This document shows, piece by piece, positions 62,286 through 64,000 of a stretch of DNA of 64,000 nt. A model generated the notes under the pieces. It was not told the DNA's origin. It saw nothing but the letters and a program-made list of their open reading frames with translations, and did not search any database. This DNA comes from Acidimicrobiia bacterium (GTDB taxonomy: Bacteria > Actinomycetota > Acidimicrobiia > IMCC26256 > PALSA-610): NCBI GenBank assembly GCA_036271555.1, contig DATBAK010000062.1:42830-106829 (forward strand), given 5' to 3'. The stretch's first letter is position 1, and the number at the start of each line of letters is the position of its first letter. The position numbers and the translations under genes were made by a program.

Positions 62286-63775
62286 TGCCCGTCGTCCTCG
62301 CGATCGACGCGGGCACGACGGGGGTGCGCACGATCGCGTTCGACGAGCGCGGCGCGCCCCGCGCGTCGTGTTACCGCGAGTTCCCGCAGCACTTCCCGCA
62401 ACCGGGTTGGGTCGAGCACGACGCCGACGACATCCTGCGCGTCACGCTCGACACCCTCGGCGACGTCGCGCGCTGGGCGAGCGAGCACGACGAGACGATC
62501 GCGGGCATCGGCATCACGAACCAGCGCGAGACCGTCGTCGTGTGGGACCGCACGACCGGCGTACCGCGACATCGCGCGATCGTCTGGCAGGACCGGCGCA
62601 CCGCGGCGCGCTGCGACGCGCTGCGCGCCGGCGGTCACGAGCCGATGATCCGGCGCACCACCGGGCTCGTGCTCGACCCGTACTTCTCGGCGACGAAGCT
62701 CGAATGGTTGCTCACGACCGGCGGCGTCGCCGACGACGACGGCCTCTGCTTCGGAACCGTCGACTCGTGGCTGGTGTGGAAGCTCACCGGCGGACCCGAA
62801 CGCGGCGTGCACGCGACCGACCCGTCGAACGCGAGCCGCACGATGCTGTTCGACATCGGCGCGCTCGCCTGGTCCGACGAGCTGTGCGCGTTGTTCGGCG
62901 TGCCGCTCGCGTGCCTGCCCGCGGTCGGGCCGAGCAGCGGCCGCGTCGGTGTCACCGAACCCGACTGCGCGGCCGGACTGCGCGTGCCCGTGAGCGGCAT
63001 CGCCGGCGATCAGCAAGCCGCACTCTTCGGGCAGGCCTGCTTCGAGCCGGGCATGACGAAGAACACGTACGGCACCGGTTCGTTCGTGCTCGTGAACCTC
63101 GGCCCGACACTCCCCGATCCCGTCGACGGACTGCTCACGACGGTCGCGTGGACGATCGGCGACACGACCGCGTACGCGATGGAAGGTGCGATCTTCGTCA
63201 CCGGCGCGGCCGTGCAGTGGCTGCGCGACGGCCTGGGCATCATCGCCGACGCGGCCGAGACCGGTCCGCTCGCCGAACAAGTCGCCGACACCGGCGGAGT
63301 GTTCGTCGTCCCCGCGTTCACCGGCCTCGGCTCGCCGTGGTGGGATCCCTACGCGCGCGGCACCGTGCTCGGCATCACACGCGGCACCGCACGTGCGCAT
63401 CTCGCACGCGCGGTCGTCGAGTCGATGGCGTTCCAGACGCGCGACGTCGTCGACGCGATCGTTGCCGCGAGCGGCACGCGTCCGGCGGAGATGCGCGTCG
63501 ACGGCGGCGCGTCGGCGATGAACCTGCTCTGCCAGTTCCAGGCCGATCTGCTCGGCGTTCCCGTGCGGCGCGCCGCGTGCGCCGAGACCACCGCGCTCGG
63601 CGCCGCCTACCTCGCGGGCATCGCAGAGGGACTGTGGGACTCCCCCGCCGCCGCGGCCGCGTCGTGGTCGGCCGAGGCGTCGTTCGAACCGGGCATGGAC
63701 GCCGAGGACCGCGACCGCCGGGTCGCGGCGTGGCACCGAGCCGTCGAACGCTCGCGCGGCTGGGAGAAGGACTGA
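62285..63775 (+). CDS. glpK: Glycerol kinase
   Basis: Phosphorylates glycerol to glycerol 3-phosphate; 496 residues, FGGY family. AIDAGTTGVRTIAFDERG is the first phosphate loop, GITNQRETVVVWDR and RAIVWQDRRTA bind glycerol, SGIAGDQQAALFGQACF and GTGSFVLVNLG follow, and RVDGGASAMNLLCQFQAD is the C-terminal signature. Its ATG overlaps the upstream stop by one base. No glycerol facilitator or regulator gene is next to it. Confidence 0.94.
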   Translation: MPVVLAIDAGTTGVRTIAFDERGAPRASCYREFPQHFPQPGWVEHDADDILRVTLDTLGDVARWASEHDETIAGIGITNQRETVVVWDRTTGVPRHRAIVWQDRRTAARCDALRAGGHEPMIRRTTGLVLDPYFSATKLEWLLTTGGVADDDGLCFGTVDSWLVWKLTGGPERGVHATDPSNASRTMLFDIGALAWSDELCALFGVPLACLPAVGPSSGRVGVTEPDCAAGLRVPVSGIAGDQQAALFGQACFEPGMTKNTYGTGSFVLVNLGPTLPDPVDGLLTTVAWTIGDTTAYAMEGAIFVTGAAVQWLRDGLGIIADAAETGPLAEQVADTGGVFVVPAFTGLGSPWWDPYARGTVLGITRGTARAHLARAVVESMAFQTRDVVDAIVAASGTRPAEMRVDGGASAMNLLCQFQADLLGVPVRRAACAETTALGAAYLAGIAEGLWDSPAAAAASWSAEASFEPGMDAEDRDRRVAAWHRAVERSRGWEKD

Positions 63776-63782
63776 CGCCGGG

Positions 63783-63873
63783 GTTCCCACCGGAGCGCGC
63801 GAGCGAAGCGAGCCGCGCGGCCTCGACCGGGGGCTGAGGCGTCAGGAGCGGCGAGCGCAGCGAGTGCGACCGG
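63783..63873 (+). repeat. Dispersed intergenic repeat, fullest copy
   Basis: GTTCCCACCGG, GCGCGCGAGCGAAGCGAGCC, GGGGGCTGAGGCGTCAGGAG and CGGCGAGCGCAGCGAGTGCG follow one another between glpK and the last gene, which are convergent. It serves as reference for the other copies. Confidence 0.7.
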
Positions 63874-63883
63874 TAAGCACCGC

Positions 63884-64000
63884 CTAGCTGGCGCGGGCTT
63901 CGATCTCGTCGAACGTCGCGACGTGGGCGATCTCGACGGGGACATCGTCGGGCTTGCGCGTCGCGTACGTGTCCTCGTACTCGTAGCCGCAGAGCTCGCC
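63884..64000 (-). CDS. C-terminal end of an unidentified protein (5' truncated)
   Basis: Only 38 codons are in the window, ending TAG at 63884. The tail reads GELCGYEYEDTYATRKPDDV then PVEIAHVATFDEIEARAS. Charged composition and codon use look coding. Too short to identify. Confidence 0.5.
   Translation of the reverse strand, partial: GELCGYEYEDTYATRKPDDVPVEIAHVATFDEIEARAS

Overview
This window is chromosomal DNA of a high-GC actinobacterium. Four things point there. It has a mycothiol-pathway gene (mshC) and F420-dependent redox genes (npdG and a luciferase-like oxidoreductase). Its cell-division/wall (dcw) cluster has sepF and divIVA but no ftsA or minCD. Many genes have GTG starts, and several have a -10 box only 6-8 bases ahead of the start codon. 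The L,D-transpeptidase repeats and overall style suggest a deep-branching group such as Acidimicrobiia, but that placement is inference. No prophage, insertion sequence, CRISPR array, rRNA or tRNA gene was seen.

Layout. 1-10 kb: a truncated secreted glycoside hydrolase, an EF-G-like GTPase, mscL, a small membrane protein, an Ap4A-phosphorylase-like HIT protein with thrS, and a large membrane protein translationally coupled to mshC. 10-15 kb: npdG, a 709-base gene-poor stretch, an azurin-like copper lipoprotein behind a large hairpin, a possible 28-residue ORF with a clear terminator, an F420-type oxidoreductase, a secreted phosphoesterase and a methyltransferase. 15-28 kb: dnaE, a phosphodiesterase divergent from an Rrf2 regulator, rluD-lspA-dksA-like, an L,D-transpeptidase, and ileS.

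27.8-47.3 kb: an almost uninterrupted minus-strand dcw cluster. In transcription order it is mraZ, rsmH, ftsL, ftsI, murE, murF, mraY, murD, ftsW, murG, murC, murB, ftsQ, ftsZ, yggS, sepF, yggT, divIVA. A good -35/-10 promoter precedes mraZ, and neighbours are coupled by 1-20 base overlaps. These genes carry out lipid II synthesis and septum assembly. The adjoining ileS/lspA/rluD/dnaE block resembles the arrangement known in Streptomyces.

47.4-64 kb: an HNH protein, a small conserved protein, a moxR-DUF58-transglutaminase cluster, a MerR-like regulator, a DUF3040 protein, an oxidoreductase-dinB-NUDIX group, a membrane protein plus methyltransferase, a minus-strand group of pyrophosphate-type phosphofructokinase, tesB, threonine aldolase and SDR, then glpK and a truncated final gene.

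The most unusual signals are non-coding. A GC-rich intergenic repeat occurs in about ten places. Two tandem duplications copied translation start regions (murG and tesB). Interrupted palindromes sit before ftsZ, dnaE and the copper lipoprotein. Among proteins, IleS has a GxHH motif in place of HxGH, the phosphofructokinase has pyrophosphate-type residues, and a DksA-like protein carries a long Ala/Lys/Pro tail.
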